Positions 1 through 7,372 of a stretch of DNA of 22,184 bases are shown one piece after another. Source of the stretch: CAZQIC01 sp964593555 (GTDB taxonomy: Bacteria; Bacteroidota; Bacteroidia; JAFLBG01); the NCBI GenBank assembly GCA_964593555.1, contig CAZQIC010000077.1, positions 1 to 22,184 on the forward strand, given 5' to 3'. The notes below the pieces were generated by a model. It searched no databases, was not told the DNA's origin, and worked only from the letters and a program-made list of their open reading frames with translations. Position 1 is the stretch's first letter. Every line of letters begins with the position of its first letter. The position numbers and the translations under genes are program-made.

Positions 1-54
1 GAAATTAAAAGTGAAGTATGCATAATAAACTTAATCGGTATAAACTCTAATATT

Positions 55-819
55 TTGAATAAAAACATTTTATATTTTATAATTTGTGCTCTGGTTATTA
101 ATTCATGTTCTAATTCAGGGAAACAAATCACAAAAAATTTACAGGAACCAACAACAATAAATAATAGCAGTAAGATGAAAATAGAGATTTGGTCAGACGT
201 AATGTGTCCCTGGTGTTATATAGGTAAGCGCAGGTTTGAAAAAGCACTGGCGCAATTTGCGCATAAGGATAAAATTGAAGTAGAATGGAAAAGCTTTCAA
301 TTAAATCCCGATATGAAAACCGACACAAGTAAAAGTATCGCTCAACATTTAGCGGAGAGTAAAGGGTGGTCCGCAGAGCAGACAAAACAAATTTTTGCTA
401 ATGTCACGCAAGTTGCAAAAGAAGAAGGGCTAAACTATAATTTCCATAAAACTGTTGTGGCTAATTCTTTTGATGCACATTGTTTAATACAATTGGCCAA
501 GAAAAATGGGAAAGGAGATGAAATGGAAGAGCGTTTGTTCAAAGCATATTTTGAAGAAGGAAAGAATATTGCCGACCACCAAACATTAACTCAATTGGGC
601 GTTGAGGTAGGATTGAAAAAGGATGAGGTTGAAAAAATGTTGACGGATGGATTATATGCTGATAATGTGAGAACGGATGTGAGGGAAGCCAGCGAAATAG
701 GATGTTCAGGTGTGCCTTTTTTCGTGATCAACAGGAAGTATGGTATTTCTGGAGCGCAGGACCCCTCAACAATTTTAAAAGCGTTGGAAAAAGCGTTTGG
801 GGAGTGGGAAGGGAAATAA
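55..819 (+). CDS. DsbA/FrnE-family thiol oxidoreductase, possible lipoprotein
   Basis: This is a thioredoxin-fold oxidoreductase of the FrnE / 2-hydroxychromene-2-carboxylate isomerase-like DsbA group, probably acting on protein thiols. The CPWC active site is at residues 51-54. A long helical insert follows, then the cis-proline segment GVPFFVINRKYGISGAQ typical of FrnE. The chosen start is TTG at 55, because it gives a short charged N-terminus, a hydrophobic stretch and a lipobox-like VINSC, as expected of an exported lipoprotein. The family normally begins at residue 41 here (ATG at 175, MKIEIWSDV), which would give a cytosolic protein of 214 residues. The frame is open to the left edge of the window, so an even earlier start cannot be excluded. 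The family call is firm; the start and location are uncertain. It converges on the metallophosphoesterase with an 11-base gap. Confidence 0.85.
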   Translation: MNKNILYFIICALVINSCSNSGKQITKNLQEPTTINNSSKMKIEIWSDVMCPWCYIGKRRFEKALAQFAHKDKIEVEWKSFQLNPDMKTDTSKSIAQHLAESKGWSAEQTKQIFANVTQVAKEEGLNYNFHKTVVANSFDAHCLIQLAKKNGKGDEMEERLFKAYFEEGKNIADHQTLTQLGVEVGLKKDEVEKMLTDGLYADNVRTDVREASEIGCSGVPFFVINRKYGISGAQDPSTILKALEKAFGEWEGK

Positions 820-830
820 GGTTATAACAA

Positions 831-1655
831 TTAAGTTGCCAGGTTGAAAATGGCTACTTCTGCTCTTGACATGAAGCGTGCAGGAAAAACACTTGTGCCA
901 ATTCCCTTTGAAACGTAAAGGTTTTTAGAATCATCCTTATACCAACCTTTAAGATATATACCGCTGCCCGGAGGTTTAAAGGGAACGAATCCAAATAGAT
1001 TTATTTGCCCCCCGTGTGTGTGACCTGATAAAATAAAGTCAATAGAAATAGCTTTTGAAGCCTTGGCTACAATGGTGTCGCTATATTGCGGACAATGGTT
1101 TAAAACAATATGGTAATTACTTTTTTGATAATTTTTTAAAGCAATCTCAATGTCTGCATTGCCGCCAATGTAATCATCTAAACCAGTTATTGAAATCGTT
1201 TTATTGCGAAAAGCATATTGTTTAGATTCGTTAATGAGCAAATCACAATTGTTTTCTATGTAAGTATTTTTTAATTCGTTTAAATCAACCTGTCCCCAGT
1301 ATTCCCAATTTCCAAGAATCGCGACTTTCTTAATATTTGTATCAATAAGTTTAAGAAAAGTATTTAAAATAGAAAGGTTTTTTGCTTTGTCAATCGCATC
1401 ACCAGTAATTAGGACCAGGTCTGGTTTGAGTTCATTAAGTTGTTTGGCTAATCGTTTAAGTTGATAATTTACAGATTGAATGTGAAGATCTGAAACTTGT
1501 ACAACTTTAATGTCAGACTTGTTTTTATCAGTATTGCCTAAAAAAAATTCGTTTGTTTCAATAAAAAATTTCTCCGCCCAAAATGAGTCGAACAATATTA
1601 GTCCGGCCCCAGCGAAAAGGCCCGTTTTAATAAATTTTCTTCTGGTCCAGGTCAT
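831..1655 (-). CDS. Tat-exported calcineurin-like metallophosphoesterase (YkuE-type)
   Basis: This is a 274-residue phosphoesterase of the calcineurin-like superfamily. The metal-binding motifs appear in order: D56-x-H58, G85-D86, G115-N116 (GNW instead of the usual GNH), H187, and G211-H212-T213-H214. The GNW variant and the overall length fit the YkuE-like subgroup, whose members often act on membrane lipids or phospho-headgroups; the substrate here is not known. The N-terminus TRRKFIK followed by a glycine-rich hydrophobic stretch matches the twin-arginine consensus closely, so the folded enzyme is probably exported, with residues 11-25 spanning or anchoring in the membrane. It starts 29 bases after the MBOAT stop codon on the same strand and is probably in one transcript with it. 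Confidence 0.9.
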   Translation of the reverse strand: MTWTRRKFIKTGLFAGAGLILFDSFWAEKFFIETNEFFLGNTDKNKSDIKVVQVSDLHIQSVNYQLKRLAKQLNELKPDLVLITGDAIDKAKNLSILNTFLKLIDTNIKKVAILGNWEYWGQVDLNELKNTYIENNCDLLINESKQYAFRNKTISITGLDDYIGGNADIEIALKNYQKSNYHIVLNHCPQYSDTIVAKASKAISIDFILSGHTHGGQINLFGFVPFKPPGSGIYLKGWYKDDSKNLYVSKGIGTSVFPARFMSRAEVAIFNLAT

Positions 1656-1684
1656 TGTGATCTAAAATATGAAAAGTAATTACC

Positions 1685-3181
1685 TTAAAACTTAAAATAA
1701 ATAAACTCATTCGCATTAAACACGCCAAACATAAAAATGCAAATGAAGATAAATAAATAATAAGCCGGTCGCAGGGAATTGAACAAGGACGGGTATTTCA
1801 GGGCAAGTGTATTTTCTTCGCTGAGGTCTTTCAGAAAAATAAACACGCAGAATATTATTGATAATAATAATGGGAATAAATCCCCTGCGCTTTTTAATTC
1901 GTTTAGTGCAAGTTTAAAATCATAATGAAACGCAAATACTTTTTTATAGATCAACATTAGTTCTGCTGTGTTGCCCGCACGGAAAGCAAGCAGGGTAATA
2001 ACATAAAACGAAATAAAGCAGAACCAGCCCAACAGTTTCGGAATTTTAAAGGCGGGCCATTGTCTTTTTACTAATATTTCTATTACATATACCAAACCAT
2101 GAGATGCGCCCCATATTACAAATGTCCAGCTAGCACCATGCCATAAACCGCTGATTAAAAAAACTAAAAATACATTGAGCAGCCAACGTGGAACTTTATG
2201 CCTGTTTCCGCCGAGTGATAAATATAAATAATCCCTGAACCAGGATGTCATAGTAATATGGTGCCGTTTCCAAAAACTATGCAATGAGGTGGCCAATAAT
2301 GGTCTTCTCCAGTTCAATGAAAGTTCATAACCTAACATCCTTGCAACACCTGTTGCAATGTCCGTGTATCCCGAGAAATCGCAATACACCTGCACAGCAA
2401 AAAAGAAACCTACTACAAGAAAAGTGCCTGCAGAATAATTTTCTACATTCGCAAAAACAGGATCAACAAATTGTGCAACACGATCGGCGATAACTAATTT
2501 TTTAAAAAAGCCCCAAATAGTAAGTTTAACGGCAGATGCGAGCGTATCTATTTTTAATTTATGTTCTTTATAAAACTGCGGCATTAAATTCTGGAACCGC
2601 TCTACAGGCCCCGCCACCAGTTGAGGGAAGAAAGAAACAAAAAGCGCGAAGCGAAATGGATTTCGCTCGGGAATAATATCGTTCCGGTAAACATCAATAG
2701 TATAACTCAAAGATTGAAATGTATAAAAAGATAAACCCGCAGGTATCACGATCCTGGCCATGAAATCATAAGAAGTATTTAAGACCTCATTGCTAATTAC
2801 AACTCCTGTATTAAAGAATAAAGCGGAATATTTAAATGCAACGAGACAGCCTATATTGCTCATCACACTTAAGAGCAGCCATCGCTTTTTACTGAGAGTA
2901 GTCTGTTTTAAAGACGTACTCTCAGTTATCCCGGAGGAATCAACACCAAGATTATTTAAATTTGATTTCCTTCGGGATTCTGCATCCGAAATTTTTAATG
3001 CGATATAATAATCTATCAACGTTGTTCCGGCAAGCAATAATCCATACCAGGGATTATTGCACATATAAAAAAAATAGCTGGCGATAAGTAATAAGATCCA
3101 CCGGTATTTAAAGGGCAATAGCCAGTGTAGGATAAACACTACGGGTAAAAAGACTATAAATGGAAGGGAATTGAATAACAT
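1685..3181 (-). CDS. MBOAT family O-acyltransferase (AlgI/DltB-like)
   Basis: This polytopic membrane-bound O-acyltransferase (498 residues) moves acyl groups, commonly acetyl, onto extracytoplasmic polysaccharides or other acceptors. Recognisable landmarks are the start MLFNSLPFIVFLP, GLSFYTFQSLSYTIDVYR near residue 150, FFPQLVAGPVERF near 185, the tryptophan/arginine-rich loop HSFWKRHHITMTSWFRDYLY near 301, and catalytic H348 in SGLWHGASW. No partner AlgJ-like or SGNH protein is next to it, so the acceptor is unknown. ATG at 3181 was chosen over an in-frame TTG at 3223 because family members begin exactly there and because the TTG lies in the predicted -33 promoter element. Residues about 68-97 are extra relative to the family and are encoded by two adjacent hairpins (2891-2978); see the separate repeat entry. 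Confidence 0.93.
   Translation of the reverse strand: MLFNSLPFIVFLPVVFILHWLLPFKYRWILLLIASYFFYMCNNPWYGLLLAGTTLIDYYIALKISDAESRRKSNLNNLGVDSSGITESTSLKQTTLSKKRWLLLSVMSNIGCLVAFKYSALFFNTGVVISNEVLNTSYDFMARIVIPAGLSFYTFQSLSYTIDVYRNDIIPERNPFRFALFVSFFPQLVAGPVERFQNLMPQFYKEHKLKIDTLASAVKLTIWGFFKKLVIADRVAQFVDPVFANVENYSAGTFLVVGFFFAVQVYCDFSGYTDIATGVARMLGYELSLNWRRPLLATSLHSFWKRHHITMTSWFRDYLYLSLGGNRHKVPRWLLNVFLVFLISGLWHGASWTFVIWGASHGLVYVIEILVKRQWPAFKIPKLLGWFCFISFYVITLLAFRAGNTAELMLIYKKVFAFHYDFKLALNELKSAGDLFPLLLSIIFCVFIFLKDLSEENTLALKYPSLFNSLRPAYYLFIFICIFMFGVFNANEFIYFKF
2891..2978. repeat. Two adjacent palindromic repeats inside the MBOAT gene
   Basis: Hairpin 1 pairs 2891-2904 (ACTGAGAGTAGTCT) with 2912-2926 with only one bulged base and a 7-base loop. 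Hairpin 2 pairs 2928-2941 (ATCCCGGAGGAATC) with 2964-2978 with one mismatch and one bulge around a 22-base loop. Together they encode the serine- and threonine-rich stretch at residues 68-97, between two membrane segments, where related proteins go directly from the DAES-type segment to KKRWLLL. The inserted reading frame is kept. This looks like an in-frame palindromic element insertion. That it is a dispersed element is inference. Confidence 0.6.
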
Positions 3182-3192
3182 ATGGCTTCTTA

Positions 3193-3224
3193 CAAACCTA
3201 TTAATTATTGAGGGGATACACAAA
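3193..3224 (-). promoter_or_regulatory. Bacteroidota-type promoter for the MBOAT gene
   Basis: On the minus strand, TTTG (3224-3221) is followed after exactly 20 bases by TAGGTTTG (3200-3193), an exact match to the Bacteroidota -33/-7 consensus TTTG and TAnnTTTG. The -7 element ends only 11 bases before the ATG at 3181, so the transcript would have a very short leader of about six bases. Confidence 0.55.
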
Positions 3225-3238
3225 AGGAGGGGGGGAGC

Positions 3239-3271
3239 TCCCGATGCTCGCGCAAAAGCCTCTAATCGGGA
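3239..3271. repeat. GC-rich hairpin in the divergent intergenic region
   Basis: TCCCGAT (3239-3245) pairs with ATCGGGA (3265-3271) around a 19-base loop. The left arm overlaps the perfect palindrome GGGAGCTCCC (3233-3242), which follows a run of seven Gs (3229-3235). This GC-rich patch stands out in AT-rich surroundings and lies between the two divergent promoters. Confidence 0.45.
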
Positions 3272-3273
3272 TA

Positions 3274-3330
3274 AGTCGCATTAATACAATAGTTTGACTT
3301 TTCAAGCCTTTCTATTGTCTAAATGCGACT
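3274..3330. repeat. 19-bp imperfect inverted repeat between divergent promoters
   Basis: Arms 3274-3292 (AGTCGCATTAATACAATAG) and 3312-3330 match at 17 of 19 positions and are separated by 19 bases. The element ends 10 bases before the -33 box of the pssA promoter. It could be a paired operator, a transcribed stem-loop or a palindromic repeat. The sequence alone does not decide between these. Confidence 0.6.
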
Positions 3331-3340
3331 AAAAATAAAA

Positions 3341-3371
3341 TTGACAGTTTATCGAACAATAGTTAAGTTTG
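3341..3371 (+). promoter_or_regulatory. Bacteroidota-type promoter for pssA
   Basis: TTG at 3341-3343 is followed after 20 bases by TAAGTTTG at 3364-3371, which matches the TAnnTTTG -7 element exactly. Ten bases separate it from the ATG at 3382, mirroring the geometry of the promoter on the opposite strand and implying a very short leader. Confidence 0.5.
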
Positions 3372-3381
3372 TCATACCAAT

Positions 3382-4137
3382 ATGGCTTTCAAAAACAGCA
3401 TCCCTAACATTTTTACCAGCCTCAATTTACTTTGCGGTTGTTTCGCAATTGTATCTGCTACCAATGATAACGCCATGTGGACCGCTTATTTCGTGGGCAT
3501 TGCAGCGATATTCGATTTTCTTGATGGAATGGTGGCAAGAGCATTAAAAGTTGAATCACCAATTGGAAAAGACTTGGATTCATTGGCTGATATGGTATCG
3601 TTTGGTGTAGTGCCGGGTCTTATCATGTTTAAACTTATAGGCATTTCATTATTTACATATGGTTTACAAGCAGATATTTCAGGAAACACAAGGGCTATTT
3701 TTAATTTACTTCCTTACCTGAGTTTTCTCATTACCATCTTTGCCGCAATTAGATTAGCAAGGTTCAATGTACTTTCATCTGAATCATCAGGCTTTACGGG
3801 GATGCCAACACCGGCAATGGCAATTTTTATTGCATCCTTACCACTGATCATTGAGAACCAGGATATCTCAAATGAATTTTTAATGGAAAGTGTTTTCCTT
3901 AGCCCATTTTTCCCAATAGCAACAACAATATTCATTTCTTATTTGATGGTGTCCAAAATCGATATGTTCTCATTAAAGTTTAAAACACTTGGCTGGACAG
4001 GAAATAAAATGCGGTATGTATTTTTAATACTTGCATTGGCATTAATTATTCCTTTTAAGTTCTTAGGTATTATGTTCACAATGGTATTGTATATTTTACT
4101 TTCTATTATAAACAACAGGATTAAATTAACCGAGTAG
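3382..4137 (+). CDS. pssA: CDP-diacylglycerol-serine O-phosphatidyltransferase
   Basis: This membrane enzyme (251 residues) joins serine to CDP-diacylglycerol to make phosphatidylserine, the precursor of phosphatidylethanolamine. The CDP-alcohol phosphotransferase signature is complete: D48-G49-x2-A52-R53-x8-G62-x3-D66-x3-D70. The N-terminal IPNIFTSLNLLCGCFAI is typical of bacterial type II PssA, and hydrophobic segments continue to the C-terminus. The start follows the predicted promoter by ten bases and there is no clear Shine-Dalgarno site. purS begins three bases after the stop codon, in a run of two TAG codons. No phosphatidylserine decarboxylase gene is visible in the window. Confidence 0.95.
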   Translation: MAFKNSIPNIFTSLNLLCGCFAIVSATNDNAMWTAYFVGIAAIFDFLDGMVARALKVESPIGKDLDSLADMVSFGVVPGLIMFKLIGISLFTYGLQADISGNTRAIFNLLPYLSFLITIFAAIRLARFNVLSSESSGFTGMPTPAMAIFIASLPLIIENQDISNEFLMESVFLSPFFPIATTIFISYLMVSKIDMFSLKFKTLGWTGNKMRYVFLILALALIIPFKFLGIMFTMVLYILLSIINNRIKLTE

Positions 4138-4140
4138 TAG

Positions 4141-4392
4141 ATGAAATTTATCGCCGAAATAAATGTAATGCCGCACAAGGCGTTGCTAGATCCTCAAGGG
4201 AAAGCTGTTAGTTCAAGCATGAAAAATTTAGGTCTTCCTGAAATAGTAAATGTGAGAATAGGAAAACACATTACTCTTGAAGTAGATGCTGCTGATAAAG
4301 ATGCTGCTAAAGTAAAAGTTGACGAGGCCTGCAAAAAATTATTGGCTAACCAGATCATGGAGAGCTATGATTTCTCGTTGAACGAAGCATAG
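4141..4392 (+). CDS. purS: Phosphoribosylformylglycinamidine synthase subunit PurS
   Basis: This small 83-residue protein bridges PurL and PurQ in the formylglycinamidine ribonucleotide synthase complex, step four of purine synthesis. The pattern MPHKALLDPQGKAV followed by NLGLPEIVNVRIGKHITLEVD, then a KVDEACKKLLANQIMESY helix, is characteristic and the length is normal. It is three bases downstream of pssA, so it is almost certainly co-transcribed and probably translationally coupled with a lipid gene. purQ and purL are not in the window. Confidence 0.92.
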   Translation: MKFIAEINVMPHKALLDPQGKAVSSSMKNLGLPEIVNVRIGKHITLEVDAADKDAAKVKVDEACKKLLANQIMESYDFSLNEA

Positions 4393-4434
4393 AACAATTC
4401 TGAACTGCGATTTTAAGGCTTTTCGCCCCTTTTC

Positions 4435-4454
4435 TGACAATTCTGTGACAATTC
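4435..4454 (+). repeat. Tandem 9-bp direct repeat upstream of hemA
   Basis: TGACAATTC occurs at 4435-4443 and again at 4446-4454, an 11-base period (one helical turn). A related ACAATTC is at 4394-4400. Spacing and position, 44 bases before hemA, suggest a possible protein-binding site. A weak -7-like CAAATTTG follows at 4471-4478. Confidence 0.35.
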
Positions 4455-4497
4455 AACGCCCGAATTTCTGCAAATTTGTAGTAGAAATTAACAGGTT

Positions 4498-5733
4498 TTG
4501 AACAAACTCAAAGTTATAGCCATTACTCATAAAACTTTTCAGGTTGATGAGATAGGAAAATTCCATTTGGAATTACCTGTTCAGCAATTGAGATTGAAAG
4601 AGTTAAAGGAGCAAATGAACTTTGATGAGGTAATGCTGCTCAGTACCTGCAACCGTGTTGAATTTTTAATTTCTGAAAGCAAATCAATCGATGCGATTTT
4701 TTTAAAAGAGTTTTTATCTATTGTATATCCGAAGCATGATAAGCAGTTAATTGAAAAATCATTACCGCTTATTTCAGTTTATGCAGATGAAGAGGCGTTG
4801 AGACATTTGTTCAATGTTGCTTCATCATTGGATTCCCTGGTAGTTGGAGAGAGAGAGATCATCACACAGGTTCGTAGTGCATATGATCAGTGCAATGAAT
4901 GGGGATTTACCGGCGACCTGTTAAGAATAGTATTGAAGAAAACCATTGAGAGTGCCAAAGAAGTTTATACACAAACCAATATCGCGAAAAATCCGGTATC
5001 AGTGGTATCGCTTGCATACCGCAGGTTACGCGAGTTGAATGTGAAACTGGATGCGCGCATTTTAATTGTTGGCGCAGGTGTTACCAATACCACCATGGCG
5101 AAGTACCTGAAGAAACATGGTTTCAAAAATTTCACAGTCTTTAATCGCACATTAGCCAACGCGCAAACGTTAGCAAAAGAGATCAACGCTGAAGCATTAC
5201 CGCTTACAGAACTTACAAATTATAAAAAAGGGTTTGACGTAATTGTTACCTGCACAGGCTCAACAGAATATATTATCACACACGATATTTATAAAATATT
5301 GGCAGGCCCTGACAATTCTAAAAAAATAGTAATTGACCTTGCGGTTCCAAGTGATCTTGATCCTGCGATATTAAATAGTTACGATGTAAATCTTATTGCG
5401 GTAAATAATTTGCAGGAAGTGGCAGCAGGAAATTTACGTGAGCGCGAAAAGGAAATGACTGTTTGCAAAACAATCATTGAAAAAAACATTGAGGAATTTA
5501 AAAAATTATTAAAGGAGCGCAAGGTGGAATTAGCTATGAGCGACGTGCCGCGTAAAGTAAAAGAGATAAAAGACATTGCGTTGAACGAAGTGTTTGCAAA
5601 AGATATTGATAAGCTGGATGAGCAATCCAAAGAAGTATTAGACAAGGTGATATCGTACCTGGAAAAGAAATACATCAGTGTCCCGATGATAATGGCAAGA
5701 GAGATTATGCTTAACTCGGATACAAAAAAATAA
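4498..5733 (+). CDS. hemA: Glutamyl-tRNA reductase
   Basis: It reduces glutamate on tRNA-Glu to glutamate-1-semialdehyde, the first committed step of C5-pathway tetrapyrrole synthesis. Catalytic C51 lies in LLSTCNRVEF and the conserved histidine is H103. SSLDSLVVGEREIITQV (109-125) is the family signature. The NADPH-binding loop is at about 188-194 (LIVGAG). A C-terminal helical dimerisation domain follows, for 411 residues in all. The start is TTG. An in-frame TAA at 4489-4491 rules out any earlier start, and the next methionine would remove the catalytic fold. The upstream 105 bases separate it from purS, so it may have its own promoter. hemL, the next step, is not in the window. Confidence 0.96.
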   Translation: MNKLKVIAITHKTFQVDEIGKFHLELPVQQLRLKELKEQMNFDEVMLLSTCNRVEFLISESKSIDAIFLKEFLSIVYPKHDKQLIEKSLPLISVYADEEALRHLFNVASSLDSLVVGEREIITQVRSAYDQCNEWGFTGDLLRIVLKKTIESAKEVYTQTNIAKNPVSVVSLAYRRLRELNVKLDARILIVGAGVTNTTMAKYLKKHGFKNFTVFNRTLANAQTLAKEINAEALPLTELTNYKKGFDVIVTCTGSTEYIITHDIYKILAGPDNSKKIVIDLAVPSDLDPAILNSYDVNLIAVNNLQEVAAGNLREREKEMTVCKTIIEKNIEEFKKLLKERKVELAMSDVPRKVKEIKDIALNEVFAKDIDKLDEQSKEVLDKVISYLEKKYISVPMIMAREIMLNSDTKK

Positions 5734-5747
5734 ACCCTTCATTATTC

Positions 5748-5752
5748 GGAGG
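5748..5752 (+). promoter_or_regulatory. Strong Shine-Dalgarno site of hemCD
   Basis: GGAGG sits nine bases before the hemCD ATG. Most genes here lack a recognisable Shine-Dalgarno sequence, so this is one of the few strong sites and supports the chosen start. Confidence 0.6.
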
Positions 5753-5761
5753 TTTCTTTAA

Positions 5762-7333
5762 ATGCAGAAAATAATAATTGGATCGAGAGGAAGTGAATTA
5801 GCATTGTGGCAAGCCAACTTTGTGAAAGAGAGATTGGAGGAGATTGGCTGTGAGGTAGAAATAAAAATAATAAAAACACAAGGCGATGCTCTTCAGCATT
5901 TAAGTTTTGATAAACTCGAAGGCAAAGGTTTTTTCACAAAAGAGTTAGAAGAAGAGTTGTTAAAAAAAACAATCGACCTTGCTGTACATTCTCATAAAGA
6001 CCTTCCAACTGAATCACCTACCGGACTCATTATCGGAGCCGTTTCATACAGGGAAGATCCATCAGAATTATTATTGATAAGAGCAGATGCTGTTGATGAA
6101 AAACAAAAATTTTCATTGAAAAAAAATGCTGTCGTTGGCACTTCATCATCCCGCAGAAAAGCGCAATTACTTGCATTGAGACCTGATGTTACAATGGAAG
6201 AGTTGAGGGGAAATGTTCCAACACGCGTTCAGAAATTAAAAGAAAAAAAATACGATGCCATTATGCTGGCGGCTGCGGGAGTAGAAAGGTTAGAGTTAGA
6301 TATGGAAGGGTTACATGTTGAAAAAATAAATCCAAAAGAATTTATTCCGGCGCCGGCACAAGGAGTGCTTGCATTGCAGATAAGAGAAGGAGATAAGGAT
6401 TTATTTAGAAAACTTTCCGAGGTCAATAATATTGACGTACAAAAAACAATAGAGGTTGAAAGAAAAGTATTGAATTTGTTTGATGGAGGATGCCAATTGC
6501 CATTGGGAGTTTATTGTGAAGCCGAAGAAGATAATGATAGCGGAGAAACTATTTATAAAACATGGGTGTCTAAGGCAGAAGCTTGGGATAAACACCCTCG
6601 TTATTTTTATTTTGAATCAAAAAGGGCGGAAGGTTTTGCGGAGAAGATCGTTGAAAAAATTAATTCACAAAAACCTGCAAGTGTATTTATCAGTCGTGAT
6701 TCAAGGGAAAATGATTTTTTTTCAAAAGCACTTACAGCACATGGATATACAGTTACTGCAAAATCCTTAATAGAAACGCGTAGGATCCCATTGAGGCCAA
6801 TGCCTGCCTGCGACTGGATATTTTTCTCAAGCAAGAACGCCGTGAAACATTTTTTTGCGCAAAAACCTTTATTGGGAGAAGTGAAGTATGGCGCTATTGG
6901 AAAAACAACGGCTGATGAAATTCGTAAGTTTGGTAAGAAGGCCGATTTTATTGGATATTCCACGGATATAAAATTAACGGGGAAACAATTATCAGCAGTG
7001 GTTGGAAGTAAAAAAGTGTTGTTCCCATCGGCAAGAGGGAGCATGAGAACAATTCAGCAGCAATTACCCAAGCTGGGACAGGCAGTTGATATGCTGGTGT
7101 ATGAAACGATAAAGAGGAACGACACACCTGTTGAGTACGCCGATATATTGGTGTTTACCAGCCCATCTAACGTAGAAGCATTTCTTGAAAAAAATAAAAT
7201 AGGTAAGGAGCAAAAAATAGTAGCCATGGGTGGCGCTACAGAAAACGCATTAAGTAAGTTCAAAATAAAAGCAAATACTATGCCTGCTTCGTTTGATGAT
7301 ATGGGTTTGGTGCAGGCGGTGTTTAGTGTTTAA
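5762..7333 (+). CDS. hemCD: Fused hydroxymethylbilane synthase and uroporphyrinogen-III synthase
   Basis: A single 523-residue chain carries two consecutive enzymes. Residues 1 to about 302 are porphobilinogen deaminase: IGSRGSELALWQ at 6, HSHKD with catalytic D80, GTSSSRRKAQL at 127, PAPAQGVLALQ at 196, and C244 in GGCQLPLG as the dipyrromethane attachment site. Residues about 306-523 are a HemD domain with its usual weak conservation: DWIFFSSKNAVKHF near 351, VLFPSARGSMR near 419, and ILVFTSPSNVEAFL near 462. The fusion would pass unstable hydroxymethylbilane straight to cyclisation. A strong GGAGG Shine-Dalgarno site at 5748-5752, unusual in this lineage, sets the start nine bases downstream. 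The gap from hemA is 28 bases. Confidence 0.95.
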   Translation: MQKIIIGSRGSELALWQANFVKERLEEIGCEVEIKIIKTQGDALQHLSFDKLEGKGFFTKELEEELLKKTIDLAVHSHKDLPTESPTGLIIGAVSYREDPSELLLIRADAVDEKQKFSLKKNAVVGTSSSRRKAQLLALRPDVTMEELRGNVPTRVQKLKEKKYDAIMLAAAGVERLELDMEGLHVEKINPKEFIPAPAQGVLALQIREGDKDLFRKLSEVNNIDVQKTIEVERKVLNLFDGGCQLPLGVYCEAEEDNDSGETIYKTWVSKAEAWDKHPRYFYFESKRAEGFAEKIVEKINSQKPASVFISRDSRENDFFSKALTAHGYTVTAKSLIETRRIPLRPMPACDWIFFSSKNAVKHFFAQKPLLGEVKYGAIGKTTADEIRKFGKKADFIGYSTDIKLTGKQLSAVVGSKKVLFPSARGSMRTIQQQLPKLGQAVDMLVYETIKRNDTPVEYADILVFTSPSNVEAFLEKNKIGKEQKIVAMGGATENALSKFKIKANTMPASFDDMGLVQAVFSV

Positions 7334-7346
7334 TTAATGGCACACG

Positions 7347-7369
7347 GATTTTTATGATGATTAAGATAT
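7347..7369 (+). repeat. Upstream arm of inverted repeat around the GxxExxY gene
   Basis: This 23-base arm matches the reverse complement of 7769-7791 at 18 of 23 positions. It begins 13 bases after the hemCD stop codon and ends three bases before the GxxExxY ATG. A further shared TGATAAG on the inner side extends the pairing if a small bulge is allowed. Confidence 0.65.
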
Positions 7370-7372
7370 TTT

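Noticed and set aside
3182..3223. TTG start giving a longer MBOAT protein
   Set aside because: The TTG is part of the -33 promoter element, and family members begin at MLFNSL.
6607..7044. Minus-strand reading frame of 145 codons opposite hemCD
   Set aside because: It lies wholly antisense to the conserved HemD domain, has no recognisable family features and no supporting promoter.
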